64,000 nucleotides of DNA from Pseudoprevotella muciniphila (GTDB taxonomy: Bacteria; Bacteroidota; Bacteroidia; Bacteroidales; Bacteroidaceae): NCBI RefSeq assembly GCF_003265305.2, contig NZ_CP033459.1, positions 2,666,001 to 2,730,000 of the forward strand, given 5' to 3'. Under the pieces are notes generated by a model. That model searched no databases, was not told where the DNA came from, and saw nothing but the letters and a program-made list of their open reading frames with translations. Shown piece after piece: positions 31,654-40,439 of the stretch. Numbering within the stretch: position 1 is the first letter of the stretch; each line of letters begins with the position of its first letter. The position numbers and the translations under genes were made by a program.

Positions 31654-34236
31654 ATGAATTTCAACAATTTTACAATCAAAGCACAAGAAGCCGTTCAGTC
31701 AGCAATTAACGTTGCTGAAAAGAACGGTCAGCAATCCATAGGAGTGTTACATTTGCTCCATGGTGTATTGAGCGTTGGTGAAAACGTTACGCGCTTTCTC
31801 TTTGGTAAGATGGGAGTGAATGGAGAACGTCTTCAAAACGTAGTAGAAACTGAAATGAGCCGTCTGCCAAAAGTATCGGGTGGCGAACCCTATTTTGACC
31901 GTGAAACTAATGCGGTATTGCAAACCGCAGCCGACATCGCGCATAAGGATGGCGACGATTATGTGGGAATAGAGCCTATGCTTATGGCATTGCTCACTAC
32001 GCCGTCTGCTGCCAGCACGATGCTAAAAGATGCAGGTATTTCCAAAGACGCATTGCAAGCAGCCATAAAGGAACTCCGAGGCGGCAGGAAAGCCGATTCT
32101 GCCTCAAGTGAGGATAACTATCAAGCGCTGAAAAAGTATGCGCGTAACCTTGTAGACGAAGCGCGCGAGGGCAAACTGGACCCAGTTATCGGACGTGATG
32201 ACGAAATCCGGAGAGTGCTCCAAATCCTGTCTCGACGAACCAAGAACAATCCTGTGCTGATAGGTGAACCCGGTACAGGTAAGACAGCCATTGTGGAAGG
32301 GCTTGCGCAGCGTATTCTCAGAGGCGATGTGCCAGACAATCTTCGCAACAAGCAACTCTATTCGCTCGACATGGGCGCTCTGATTGCAGGAGCCAAGTAT
32401 AAGGGTGAATTTGAAGAGCGCCTGAAGAGTGTTGTTAATGAGGTGAAAGCGGCTGAAGGAAACATCATCCTCTTTATCGATGAAATCCACACACTCGTGG
32501 GAGCAGGAAAGAGCGAAGGTGCTATGGACGCCGCTAATATACTGAAGCCGGCATTGGCACGAGGAGAACTGCGCAGCATAGGTGCAACAACCCTTGAAGA
32601 ATACCAAAAATACTTCGAGAAAGACAAGGCATTGGAACGCAGATTCCAGACAGTGATGGTGGATGAACCAAGTGTGGAGGACGCTATCAGTATTCTCCGT
32701 GGTCTCAAGGAACGGTATGAAAACCACCACAAAGTGAGAATTCAGGACGATGCCATCATCAGCGCAGTACAACTCTCACATCGCTACATCAGCGAACGCC
32801 ACCTGCCCGACAAGGCCATCGATTTAATGGACGAGGCTGCTGCGAAACTGCGTATGGAACGCGACTCTCAGCCCGAAGAACTGGATGAAATCACGCGACG
32901 CCTCAATCAACTCGAAATAGAGCGCGAGGCAATCAAGCGCGAAAATGATCAGCCAAAACTTGATGCATTGAATAAGGAAATTGCAGAGTTGAGCGAACAA
33001 CAGAAAGAACTTAAGGCTAAATGGGAAGGAGAGCGCGAACTCTTGAACAAAATTCAGCAAAACAAGCAACAGATGGAAAACCTCAAGTTCGAAGCCGAAC
33101 GTGCCGAACGTGAGGGGAACTTCGGAAAAGTGGCTGAGATACGCTATGGCAGACTCCAGGAATTGGCAAATGACAATGAAAAAATCCTGGAAGAACTCAA
33201 GACAAGACAAAGCGGAGATGCTTTGGTAAAAGAGGAAGTGACTGCTGACGACATTGCAGACGTGGTTAGTCGTTGGACGGGGATTCCTGTAACCAGAATG
33301 ATGCAGAGCGAAAGAGAGAAACTATTACATTTGGAAGAAGAACTCCACAAGAGAGTAATAGGGCAAGACGAAGCCATCAATGCCGTTAGTGATGCCGTCA
33401 GGAGAAGTAGGGCAGGATTGCAAGACCCCAAGCGACCTATAGGCTCATTCATCTTTCTCGGTACAACAGGAGTAGGTAAAACAGAACTGGCGAAGGCACT
33501 TGCTGAATATCTCTTCAACGATGAAAACATGATGACACGTATAGACATGTCGGAGTACATGGAAAAGCACAGTGTCAGCCGACTTATAGGTGCACCTCCG
33601 GGATACGTGGGATACGACGAGGGAGGACAACTCACGGAAGCCGTGAGAAGAAAACCTTACTCCGTACTTTTGTTTGATGAGATTGAGAAAGCGCATCCCG
33701 ATGTGTTTAATATCCTCCTGCAGGTGCTCGACGATGGGAGACTGACTGACAATAAGGGGCGTGTGGTAAATTTCAAGAATACGATAATTATCATGACATC
33801 GAATTTGGGAAGCCAGTATATTCAAAGTCAGATGGAGAAAGGAACTTCCGATGAAATCATCAAGGAAACAGAGACTCATCTGCTCGAAATGCTCAAACAG
33901 ACCATCCGACCGGAATTTCTGAACCGAATAGACGATATCGTGATGTTCCAGCCACTTTCGCAACCTCAGATCGAACAGATTGTCCGCTTGCAGATACGCA
34001 CCATCAAGCGACGTCTGGAAGAGCAGAATATTGTCCTTGACGTGGCAGATGATGCAGTGGCACTGATAAGTCGTGAAGGATTTGACCCAGAGTTTGGTGC
34101 ACGCCCCGTGAAACGCGCCCTGCAACGCCTCTTGCTAAACGACTTGAGCAAAGCACTGCTCGGAGGGAATGTGGATGCTTCGAAACCAATAAATGTTACT
34201 GCTCTTGGTAATGAATTGCACTTTTCCAACGAATAA
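31654..34236 (+). CDS. clpB: ATP-dependent disaggregase ClpB
   Basis: An 860-residue AAA+ chaperone of standard length. N-terminal Clp repeats (1-145), first AAA module with Walker [10 protein letters not shown] (near 203-211) and Walker [10 protein letters not shown], the coiled-coil middle domain (about 405-525, which marks ClpB rather than ClpC/A), and the second AAA module with GTTGVGKTE (near 603-611) and [13 protein letters not shown]. It rescues aggregated proteins with DnaK. It is monocistronic, with its own promoter and terminator. The long minus-strand open frames across it are shadows. Confidence 0.98.
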   Translation: MNFNNFTIKAQEAVQSAINVAEKNGQQSIGVLHLLHGVLSVGENVTRFLFGKMGVNGERLQNVVETEMSRLPKVSGGEPYFDRETNAVLQTAADIAHKDGDDYVGIEPMLMALLTTPSAASTMLKDAGISKDALQAAIKELRGGRKADSASSEDNYQALKKYARNLVDEAREGKLDPVIGRDDEIRRVLQILSRRTKNNPVLIGEPGTGKTAIVEGLAQRILRGDVPDNLRNKQLYSLDMGALIAGAKYKGEFEERLKSVVNEVKAAEGNIILFIDEIHTLVGAGKSEGAMDAANILKPALARGELRSIGATTLEEYQKYFEKDKALERRFQTVMVDEPSVEDAISILRGLKERYENHHKVRIQDDAIISAVQLSHRYISERHLPDKAIDLMDEAAAKLRMERDSQPEELDEITRRLNQLEIEREAIKRENDQPKLDALNKEIAELSEQQKELKAKWEGERELLNKIQQNKQQMENLKFEAERAEREGNFGKVAEIRYGRLQELANDNEKILEELKTRQSGDALVKEEVTADDIADVVSRWTGIPVTRMMQSEREKLLHLEEELHKRVIGQDEAINAVSDAVRRSRAGLQDPKRPIGSFIFLGTTGVGKTELAKALAEYLFNDENMMTRIDMSEYMEKHSVSRLIGAPPGYVGYDEGGQLTEAVRRKPYSVLLFDEIEKAHPDVFNILLQVLDDGRLTDNKGRVVNFKNTIIIMTSNLGSQYIQSQMEKGTSDEIIKETETHLLEMLKQTIRPEFLNRIDDIVMFQPLSQPQIEQIVRLQIRTIKRRLEEQNIVLDVADDAVALISREGFDPEFGARPVKRALQRLLLNDLSKALLGGNVDASKPINVTALGNELHFSNE

Positions 34237-34276
34237 AGTGGATAAAACTAAGTGATACTCTGAAAATACATGTGAG

Positions 34277-34330
34277 AACGGCTGTTACTTGGCATCAGAC
34301 CTGAGTAATGGTCGTTTTTCTTTTTTTCTT
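34277..34330 (+). terminator. clpB terminator
   Basis: AACGGCTGTTACT (34277-34289) pairs over all 13 positions (three G-U pairs) with AGTAATGGTCGTT (34304-34316), followed by TTTCTTTTTTTC. Confidence 0.8.
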
Positions 34331-34340
34331 AAAAAAAACT

Positions 34341-34348
34341 TATATTTG
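34341..34348 (+). promoter_or_regulatory. HD-domain gene promoter -7 element
   Basis: TATATTTG, 37 bp before the ATG at 34386. The -33 position falls in the clpB terminator T-run. Confidence 0.45.
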
Positions 34349-34385
34349 CAGTGAAATAAGAATCGGATAAGACTACCTGTCCTTT

Positions 34386-34916
34386 ATGCACCCATTCATA
34401 CTGAAATACTATCCCGATGACACACCGCTCCGCCGTTTGCTTATTCATCATAGTGAGCAAGTGGCGCAAAAAGCATTAGAAATTGCAGACAAACATCCTG
34501 AATTGCAACTTAACAGGGATTTTCTTCGCGAGGCGGCAATGCTTCACGATATTGGTATCTTCCTGACCGATGCACCCGGCATTTATTGTCATGGCAATCA
34601 GCCATATTTGCTGCATGGGAAATTGGGGGCAGACTTGATGCGAAAAGAACACAGGGAAGACCTTGCGCGTGTCTGTGAAAGACATACTGGAACGGGATTG
34701 ACAAAAGAAAACATTAAAGCGCAGAATTTACCATTGCCGTTGGCTGATTATGTGCCGGAAACCCTTGAAGAACAGGTGGTTTGCTATGCTGATAAGTTTT
34801 TCTCAAAGTCGCATCCCGAGCGGGTCAGAACAGTTCAACAAACAGTCGAAAGTCTGAAGAAATTCGGTGAGGAAGGTGTAAGAAAATTTTTGATTTGGGC
34901 GGATAGATTTGAATAA
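34386..34916 (+). CDS. HD-domain phosphohydrolase
   Basis: A 176-residue cytoplasmic protein with a single HD domain: the first metal histidine in LLIHHSEQVAQKALEIA, the HD pair in EAAMLHDIGIF, a further histidine in YCHGNQPYLLHGKLGADLM, and the closing aspartate in QVVCYADKFFSK. It is of the HDIG type often annotated as uncharacterised hydrolase or tRNA 2',3'-cyclic phosphodiesterase-like; the true substrate is unknown. It lies directly upstream of a DUF2971-type gene and could share a transcript with it. Confidence 0.82.
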   Translation: MHPFILKYYPDDTPLRRLLIHHSEQVAQKALEIADKHPELQLNRDFLREAAMLHDIGIFLTDAPGIYCHGNQPYLLHGKLGADLMRKEHREDLARVCERHTGTGLTKENIKAQNLPLPLADYVPETLEEQVVCYADKFFSKSHPERVRTVQQTVESLKKFGEEGVRKFLIWADRFE

Positions 34917-34979
34917 AATAGCAATTTTGAATTTTTGGAGAAAAATCTCTATATTTACACGAATGAATTCTTACTACAA

Positions 34980-35792
34980 ATGATACAGAAAAAAACAATT
35001 AGCAAGTACACCCAAAAGAATTGTTTCTACATGGGCGAGCGAAACACAAACAGATTCCTCTATAAATATATGGACTTGGAATCTGCCATTATTTCTCTCA
35101 CGAAAGGAACTATAAGGTTCGTTGAACCATATACGTGGCCAGATAAGTTTGAAGGCCGTTTCTATAATGCATCTTATGTCCAAGTGGAAGGTGCATCTGG
35201 CAACACGCCGCCCGTGTTGGCATGCTGTCTTACTCATGCTCCTGTCAATGAAGCATCCTGGAAAGTTTATTCTTCTGGGAAAACTGGAATAGGTTCCCGT
35301 TGTGTGCAGTTCAAGATCAATAAGAAAGCATTTCGTGAAGCCATAGCCAAAAGTGCTAAGGGATTTGCCCTGTATGAGGGTTTGGTTAACTATGAACTTG
35401 ATGATTACAATATCCTGCACCTCCATGAGCGTTATTCATCGGTAGGAACGGAAAAAGAATTGTTTCTCGAATTCTTCAAGGACTTTGACTTGGCGTCTTA
35501 TCTGTCATTGCTTTTGATTAAACGTCAGGCTTTTCGCCATGAACAGGAACAGCGGTATTTCCTTGTGCCAGGAGAGAATGAGATGGACCTTAAAGGAGAT
35601 TTTGGAGCAAAAGACCTTAGTGTCTGTTGGACTGATTTCCTCGAAGATGTGAAGATCAGCGAAGATTGTACCGATACTGAATTAGTTATTTTAACGAATG
35701 TGCTTAGACTTCAAAACATCATGATTGAGCCCAAACGTCAATATATCTATGCCGCAGATGAAGAACCAATAACTATTGATTCGAATTTGTAG
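34980..35792 (+). CDS. DUF2971-like protein
   Basis: A 270-residue protein from ATG 34980. A longer frame back to 34935 would need a TTG start. The segment FLYKYMDLESAIISLTKGTIRFVEP followed by a W-P-D-K-F-E pattern is the opening of DUF2971 proteins (YKY...I.F..P..FNDPFE). Later parts fit too: ACCLTHAPVNEASWKVYSSGKTGIGSRCVQF, and RHEQEQRYFLV near 195. DUF2971 has no settled function and often occurs in accessory or defence contexts. It is a cytoplasmic protein with no membrane segment. It follows the HD-domain gene after a 63-bp gap. Confidence 0.65.
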   Translation: MIQKKTISKYTQKNCFYMGERNTNRFLYKYMDLESAIISLTKGTIRFVEPYTWPDKFEGRFYNASYVQVEGASGNTPPVLACCLTHAPVNEASWKVYSSGKTGIGSRCVQFKINKKAFREAIAKSAKGFALYEGLVNYELDDYNILHLHERYSSVGTEKELFLEFFKDFDLASYLSLLLIKRQAFRHEQEQRYFLVPGENEMDLKGDFGAKDLSVCWTDFLEDVKISEDCTDTELVILTNVLRLQNIMIEPKRQYIYAADEEPITIDSNL

Positions 35793-35879
35793 AATCTGGG
35801 GATGGTTCTCCAACCCGCTGAAAGAATCAAAGAAAAAAACGGAGTCAGGCAGGTGAGGTTAATTATTAAGACATACTTC

Positions 35880-35909
35880 CAAGCCTTTTCTCCTATTCTT
35901 GTAGGCTTG
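35880..35909 (+). terminator. Weak hairpin after the DUF2971-like gene
   Basis: CAAGCCT (35880-35886) and AGGCTTG (35903-35909) with a 16-nt loop, followed only by TTTCGG. It is a possible weak terminator on the plus strand. Confidence 0.35.
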
Positions 35910-35954
35910 TTTCGGCTTGTTCATCGTGTGTACTTGCAGATTTGAGATGCAGTA

Positions 35955-36431
35955 TTAACTGTGCTTGAAGTCTTTTCCGCATTTGTTGCAATGGTATATT
36001 TTCTCTTTTACCCCGATAATTATGGTGAGAACAACAAGCGCAACACCCACGATAGGGATAATTATGCTTTTAACGTAAAACATGATAAGTCCGGCTATAA
36101 GAATGATGATGGTGCACATCAGAACAACTGTTGACGAACTATGCGATTTCTTTTCCTCTGGTCCGCTAATGTCTTCGCCCTCGCAATAAGGACACCATAA
36201 TGGCGCGTTGCTGTTACGCAACTTTTCTAATTCCTCTACAATTGTCCTCGCCTTTTCATACTTGTTCTCGTCCACCATGATGACGTAACCCACCGCGTCG
36301 TGGTTAATCGTTGTGCCGAGTGGGTTGCTGCTCTCTTTGATTAGGCAGAAAATGCCTTGTTCGCTAAGTTTTTCTTTTATTTCTTCTGCGAAAATGGCAT
36401 TGTTGCAATTGATGAGGTATTTCGTATGCAT
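35955..36431 (-). CDS. DUF2007-like protein with membrane segments and zinc ribbon
   Basis: A 158-residue protein. Residues 1-70 form a ferredoxin-like DUF2007 ('putative signal transducing') domain (NCNNAIFAEEIKEKLSEQGI, GYVIMVDENKYEKARTIVEEL). Then comes a split zinc site: CPYC near 79-82 and CNKC near 149-152, separated by two membrane segments (VVLMCTIIILIAGLIMFYV; IIPIVGVALVVLTIIIGV). Both cysteine pairs therefore face the same side. The function is unknown. It is 26 bp downstream of nrnA on the same strand, so probably cotranscribed. Confidence 0.7.
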   Translation of the reverse strand: MHTKYLINCNNAIFAEEIKEKLSEQGIFCLIKESSNPLGTTINHDAVGYVIMVDENKYEKARTIVEELEKLRNSNAPLWCPYCEGEDISGPEEKKSHSSSTVVLMCTIIILIAGLIMFYVKSIIIPIVGVALVVLTIIIGVKEKIYHCNKCGKDFKHS

Positions 36432-36457
36432 CGTGTTGAAATCATTTTTTTAGGGGA

Positions 36458-37483
36458 TTAAAAATCTATGGACTCGATGGCTTTCTCCGCTGTTTTTACG
36501 GCCTCTTCCATAGGCATCGGTAATTTGCCTCCTGCTGCATCTTCATGTCCGCCACCGTTGAACCATTCTTCTGCAAGTTGACGACAGTGAAAACCATTTG
36601 CACTTCGCATGGATACACGGATAATGTTTTCTTCTGTGTCTTCCCGAAGAGCAATGCTGAGTTTCATGCCCTTAATTTTTAAGGGCTCGTTGACCAAGCC
36701 TTCGGCATCGCCACGGATATATTTGTAGGTCTTCATCTCTTCTCGCGTCAATGTGTATATGCAAGCACTGTTATTCGCGTAGAATGTGAGATTGTTGTTC
36801 AGTATGTAACTCCACAATTTCAATTTGTTTGCAGACCATGAATGATATACTTTTTTGTAAATTTCATCTTTGTCTATACCGCGTTTCATCAATAAGGCAA
36901 TGATGTAGAACGTTTCGGGGTTGTTACTGTTGTATGTAAATGCACCGGTATCAGTCATCATGCCTGTGTATATGCAGGCTGCGTGAGAGCGCGACATTTT
37001 TTCGTATGCACCAAGTTGATAGATGATATGGAAAATCATCTCGCTCGTTGATGGCATTTGAGGCTGTGAAATCACGAGGTTGAATTTCTCTTCCTCTGGA
37101 TTCTCATGATGGTCTATCATCACTTTAATGGCCTTCGACTTTTCCAAAATCTCCTGCATGGCATTAAGGCGGTGGAAAGCATTGAAATCGAGGCAAAAAA
37201 TAAGATCTGCAGAATCAATCAAATGGATGGCGGTACTCTTCTGTTCGCTATATACAGTGATACTTCGATTCTCGGGCATCCATTTCAGAAAGTCCGGGTA
37301 TGGGCTTGGGGCCACGATGTTGGTCTTTTTATGAAGACCGCGTAAATAGAACTGCAAACCCAACGATGAGCCTATGGCATCTCCGTCTGGTCCATGATGG
37401 CAGCAAATCACAATATTGCGGCTGTTCTGAATCAGCCGCATAAGTTCGAAAAGTTCCTTGGAAGAGAGTAGGGGAGTAAGCAT
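36458..37483 (-). CDS. nrnA: DHH/DHHA1 phosphoesterase (NrnA-type oligoribonuclease / pAp phosphatase)
   Basis: A 341-residue enzyme. DHH domain: CCHHGPDGDAIGSSLGL (first metal site), IFCLDFNA, and the name-giving IDHHENP near 126. The DHHA1 domain at the end has the GGGHEDAAGG motif. It fits NrnA, which degrades short RNAs and dephosphorylates 3'-phosphoadenosine-5'-phosphate. It starts six bases after the rpe stop, and the two genes probably form one unit with the DUF2007-like gene. Confidence 0.9.
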   Translation of the reverse strand: MLTPLLSSKELFELMRLIQNSRNIVICCHHGPDGDAIGSSLGLQFYLRGLHKKTNIVAPSPYPDFLKWMPENRSITVYSEQKSTAIHLIDSADLIFCLDFNAFHRLNAMQEILEKSKAIKVMIDHHENPEEEKFNLVISQPQMPSTSEMIFHIIYQLGAYEKMSRSHAACIYTGMMTDTGAFTYNSNNPETFYIIALLMKRGIDKDEIYKKVYHSWSANKLKLWSYILNNNLTFYANNSACIYTLTREEMKTYKYIRGDAEGLVNEPLKIKGMKLSIALREDTEENIIRVSMRSANGFHCRQLAEEWFNGGGHEDAAGGKLPMPMEEAVKTAEKAIESIDF

Positions 37484-37488
37484 GAGGA

Positions 37489-38133
37489 TTAAAGGTGTTT
37501 TAAGTAATCGATCTCTGCCTCGGGCTGCTCCGCTTTGAAAATGAAATTGCCTGAAACTAATATGTCCGCTCCTGCATCAGCCAAGCGCTTCCCCGTTTCG
37601 CGATTTACGCCACCGTCAATCTCAATAAGAGCGTTACTGTTGCGACGCAGTATCATTTCCTTGAGTCGGCGTGTTTTGTCAACGCTACCTTCTATAAATT
37701 TTTGCCCCCCGAAACCGGGATTTACAGACATGAGCATAACCAGATCGAGATCAGGGATGATTTCCTCAAGCAGGCTGACCGGACTGCTCGGATTGAGCGT
37801 GACGCCAGCCATCATGCCTTCGTTCTTTATTTGCTGGACGACGCGGTGCAGATGGGTGCATGCCTCGTAATGCACGTTCATAACTTTTGCTCCCAAATCC
37901 TTCACCTCTTTGACGAACTTCTCGGGCTCCACAATCATGAGATGTACATCGAGCGGTTTTCTGGCGTGTTTGGCAATCGCTTTCATCACAGGAAAGCCAA
38001 ATGAAATGTTAGGAACAAAAACCCCGTCCATTACATCCAGATGAAGCCAGTCACAGTTGCTCTTGTTGAGCATTTCTATATCGTGCTGTAAGTTTCCGAA
38101 ATCGGCTGACAGCACTGAAGGTGCTACAAGCAT
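37489..38133 (-). CDS. rpe: Ribulose-phosphate 3-epimerase
   Basis: A 214-residue TIM-barrel enzyme interconverting ribulose-5-P and xylulose-5-P. Marks: VAPSVLSADFGNL at the start, WLHLDVMDGVFVPN and DVHLMI (metal ligands), VNPGFGGQKF, and IEIDGGVN. The start is the ATG at 38133: the -7 element TAATTTTG (38167-38160) lies inside the longer frame to 38193, and homologues begin at the VAPSVLSAD strand. It leads the rpe-nrnA-DUF2007 unit. Confidence 0.95.
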   Translation of the reverse strand: MLVAPSVLSADFGNLQHDIEMLNKSNCDWLHLDVMDGVFVPNISFGFPVMKAIAKHARKPLDVHLMIVEPEKFVKEVKDLGAKVMNVHYEACTHLHRVVQQIKNEGMMAGVTLNPSSPVSLLEEIIPDLDLVMLMSVNPGFGGQKFIEGSVDKTRRLKEMILRRNSNALIEIDGGVNRETGKRLADAGADILVSGNFIFKAEQPEAEIDYLKHL

Positions 38134-38159
38134 GTCGTATTTGTTTCTTTTATTTTCTG

Positions 38160-38167
38160 CAAAATTA
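38160..38167 (-). promoter_or_regulatory. rpe promoter -7 element
   Basis: TAATTTTG on the minus strand, 26 bp before the ATG at 38133. Confidence 0.5.
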
Positions 38168-38223
38168 ACAAATTTTGTCGATATGGTGCCCAAGCAGCGT
38201 AAAACTTACTCTGACTTTCATAC

Positions 38224-38246
38224 AAAAAAGGAGCCTTTGTGGCTCC
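38224..38246 (-). terminator. Terminator of the 41-residue small gene
   Basis: GGAGCC (38246-38241 on the minus strand) pairs with GGCTCC (38235-38230) around a 5-nt loop, followed by TTTTTTG. It begins 11 bp after the small gene's stop and shields the rpe promoter. Confidence 0.8.
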
Positions 38247-38257
38247 AGCGTCATTTC

Positions 38258-38383
38258 TCATGCAAGTGCTATGCTTGCACCTTTGTCATTTCCTTTGTTT
38301 GTTGGTCGGTAGATGCGTGCAAAAAGTCGGATAATTTGCAGAGTATCTTCTCGCGGTTGAGGTGTAGAGGTAGAGTTTGTCAT
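38258..38383 (-). CDS. Small protein, 41 residues, unknown function
   Basis: An ATG (38383) to TGA (38258) frame between the ECF sigma gene and rpe. It starts MTNSTSTPQPRED, has a central amphipathic segment TLQIIRLFARIYRP, and ends KGASIALA. Its stop is 11 bp before a clean terminator (38246-38224). The sigma gene has its own terminator at 38520-38478, so a separate transcript is required to explain the second one. No good TAnnTTTG word is visible upstream; TTTATTTG at 38462-38455 is the nearest (one mismatch). There is no signal peptide. I do not recognise the family. Coding status is an inference from frame, position and terminator. Confidence 0.5.
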   Translation of the reverse strand: MTNSTSTPQPREDTLQIIRLFARIYRPTNKGNDKGASIALA

Positions 38384-38477
38384 AAGCAGAATGATATCGT
38401 TTATGTTTATAACGAGATAAAACTGCCGTTATTGTGAAATTTTCTTCTTTTTTCAAATAAATTGTCGGCTAAATAAT

Positions 38478-38520
38478 GAAAAAGCACCGGAAAGACCTTT
38501 TTCAAAGTTTTCCGTGTGCT
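38478..38520 (-). terminator. ECF sigma gene terminator
   Basis: AGCAC plus CGGAAA (38520 side, with one bulged base) pairs with TTTCCG plus GTGCT (38493-38483), followed by TTTTTC on the minus strand. It lies 58 bp after the stop at 38579. Confidence 0.72.
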
Positions 38521-38578
38521 CTTCGTGGCCTATTTATGGCTTAATATTACAAATAGTTATACGAGATTACTGTAGTGA

Positions 38579-39163
38579 CTATAGAGCGATGCAACGCTCA
38601 TCAGCCATTTTTCGCATGTTAAGTATGGCATAGCGCATGCGTCCAAGTGCAGTGTTGATACTCACTCCTGTTGTTTCTGCAATTTCTTTGAAACTTAGCC
38701 CTTGAAAAAAACGCATATAAACCACCTCACGCTGATTCATTGGCAATTCGTCCATCAGCTGACAAGCCTCTTCCAGCATTTGTTCTGTAAGCATTTGGTT
38801 TTCTACGGGCTGTACTGAAATGCGCACATCGTTGAAAATGTCTCCTTCGCAGTCGTCGTTTGAGATGGTGTTTTCGCTTTTATTGAGGCGGAACTGGTCG
38901 ATAATCTGATTGCGTGCAATGCGCGTTATCCAAGCCTGAAACTTGCCTGCAGCAGTGTAGCGCCCCTGCTGTATGGTTATGATGGCGCGAACGAACGTCT
39001 CCTGAAAGATGTCGTTTGCCATGTCCTCGTTGTGAACATTGAAAAAAATGTAGGAATACAACTTGTCCTTATAGCGGGCAAGCAGTTCATCGAACGCCTC
39101 GTTGTTACTTTGAACGTACAACTCAACCAACTGGTCGTCAGTGAGTTTCTTCAAATTATCCAT
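38579..39163 (-). CDS. ECF-type RNA polymerase sigma factor
   Basis: A 194-residue sigma-70 family protein. Region 2 (about 20-90: LLARYKDKLYSYIFFNV, DIFQETFVRAI, KFQAWITRIARNQIIDQFR) and region 4 (about 125-185: LPMNQREVVYMRFFQGLSFKEIAETTGVSINTALGRMRYAI) are complete. There is no adjacent anti-sigma or SusC-type transducer gene on its strand, unlike most Bacteroidales ECF loci. It has its own full promoter and a terminator. Its regulon is unknown; the Sus operon 1.3 kb away uses a vegetative-type promoter, so a link is only positional. Confidence 0.92.
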   Translation of the reverse strand: MDNLKKLTDDQLVELYVQSNNEAFDELLARYKDKLYSYIFFNVHNEDMANDIFQETFVRAIITIQQGRYTAAGKFQAWITRIARNQIIDQFRLNKSENTISNDDCEGDIFNDVRISVQPVENQMLTEQMLEEACQLMDELPMNQREVVYMRFFQGLSFKEIAETTGVSINTALGRMRYAILNMRKMADERCIAL

Positions 39164-39233
39164 TACTTTTCTTTTGTTGATTATAGAAGTAATGCTGTGT
39201 CGATAGGCGTTAATGTTTTAGAGTTTAACGGGG

Positions 39234-39264
39234 CAAAGATACATCTTTCTTAATACCAGACAAA
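39234..39264 (-). promoter_or_regulatory. ECF sigma gene promoter
   Basis: TTTG (39264-39261), 19 bp, TATCTTTG (39241-39234) on the minus strand: an exact consensus promoter with a leader of about 65 nt. Confidence 0.7.
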
Positions 39265-39365
39265 TTTTTTCGCCAATTTTTTTATTTTTGAAGGGTTAGT
39301 GGACGCTGTGTTTATAATTTTCAAGTTAAATTAAACGTAATTATTACATAGTCAACTTTTCTTCT

Positions 39366-39373
39366 TATTTTTG
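39366..39373 (+). promoter_or_regulatory. Radical SAM gene promoter -7 element, six bases before the start codon
   Basis: TATTTTTG followed by CATACC and the ATG at 39380. The transcript would start at or within a few bases of the ATG. Confidence 0.5.
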
Positions 39374-39379
39374 CATACC

Positions 39380-40279
39380 ATGCAAAAACTTTATAAGACC
39401 TATTCAGATTTCCTTTCAGAGCATTTCTCAGGGAAAATACAGAAAATTGCCGTGAATATGGGAATGTCTTGTCCTAACAGAGACGGCACAATTGGAAAGG
39501 GTGGGTGCACATACTGCAATAATCTGTCGTTTGTGCCCGAGTATTGCAGACCTGATCTCACAGTGGCTGAGCAACTTGAACAAGGAAAACTGTTTTTTGG
39601 AAGGAAATATCCTCAAATGCGCTACCTGGCTTATTTTCAGGCTTATTCAAATACTTATGCTCCTTTAGAAGTGCTGAAGAAACACTATGAGGAAGCACTG
39701 ATGGTAGATAAAATTGTAGGACTTGTAATTGCAACGAGGCCCGATTGCGTCTCTGAGGAACTGTTGGATTATCTCGGTGAACTTTCTCAAAGGTGCTTTG
39801 TGATGGTTGAATATGGTGTGGAGTCATGTACAGACAGAACTTTGAAGAGGATAAACAGAGGACATGACTTCGCTTGCTCAGTAAAGGCAATCAAGTGTAC
39901 TGCAAAAAGAAAGATACATGTAGGCGTTCATCTGATTTTAGGGCTTCCCGGAGAGTCGAGAAAGGAAATGCTGAATCAGGCTGATGAAATTTCTGCATTG
40001 CCTGTTGATGTAGTCAAACTGCATCAACTACAAATTCTCAAAGGAACAAGAATGGAGAAGGACTATCAAGAATCCTCCTCCGACTTCCACTTGTTCTCAC
40101 CGGAAGAATATGCGCGTCTTGTTGTGGAATTCCTCCAAAAACTGCGCTCCGGCATCGCTGTGGAGAGATTTACAAACCAGTCGCCGCCGCATCTTCTTGC
40201 CACAGAGGGGTGGGGACTGAAAAATCATGAGTTTGTCCACATCCTGATACGTGTTGCCAATGAAAGTCAAGGTTCATAG
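39380..40279 (+). CDS. TIGR01212-family (YhcC-like) radical SAM protein
   Basis: A 299-residue protein. The iron-sulfur binding cysteines lie in CPNRDGTIGKGGCTYCNN (CTYC being the CxxC part), the long-spaced cysteine pattern of the TIGR01212/YhcC group. Other marks: YFQAYSNTYAPL, VGLVIATRPDCV, VMVEYGVESC, GVHLILGLPGE, and LHQLQILKGT. YhcC relatives are thought to act on RNA or proteins, but no substrate is settled. The start is the ATG at 39380; a longer frame uses a TTG inside the -7 element. It is probably monocistronic. Confidence 0.88.
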   Translation: MQKLYKTYSDFLSEHFSGKIQKIAVNMGMSCPNRDGTIGKGGCTYCNNLSFVPEYCRPDLTVAEQLEQGKLFFGRKYPQMRYLAYFQAYSNTYAPLEVLKKHYEEALMVDKIVGLVIATRPDCVSEELLDYLGELSQRCFVMVEYGVESCTDRTLKRINRGHDFACSVKAIKCTAKRKIHVGVHLILGLPGESRKEMLNQADEISALPVDVVKLHQLQILKGTRMEKDYQESSSDFHLFSPEEYARLVVEFLQKLRSGIAVERFTNQSPPHLLATEGWGLKNHEFVHILIRVANESQGS

Positions 40280-40388
40280 AGCGCCCCTTGAATGTGTGAA
40301 ACATGGTGACAGAATCGTACATCTTTTTTTACGTGTTTTTTTGTTGATAGCCTTTTCCTTGAACTACGAAATATGAAAAAACGCCGTA

Positions 40389-40420
40389 TTTGTTAACAAA
40401 TGTTAAATAATGTTAACATC
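40389..40420. promoter_or_regulatory. Phased TGTTAA operator upstream of the FAS1/Sus operon
   Basis: TGTTAA occurs at 40391, 40401 and 40411, exactly one helical turn apart. The outer two are parts of palindromes: TTTGTTAACAAA (40389-40400) and ATGTTAACAT (40410-40419). The array ends 23 bp before the -33 TTTG, where an activator or repressor would sit. A two-copy version precedes the NUDIX regulator gene at the same orientation and distance. Confidence 0.6.
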
Positions 40421-40439
40421 ACCCTATTTAGTAGGTCTG

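Noticed and set aside
34935-34979. TTG start extending the DUF2971-like protein by 15 residues
   Set aside because: The extension adds no family sequence and an ATG lies at 34980.
38057-38437. 126-codon plus-strand frame upstream of rpe
   Set aside because: It runs antisense over the rpe start, its promoter and a terminator, and its composition is not protein-like.
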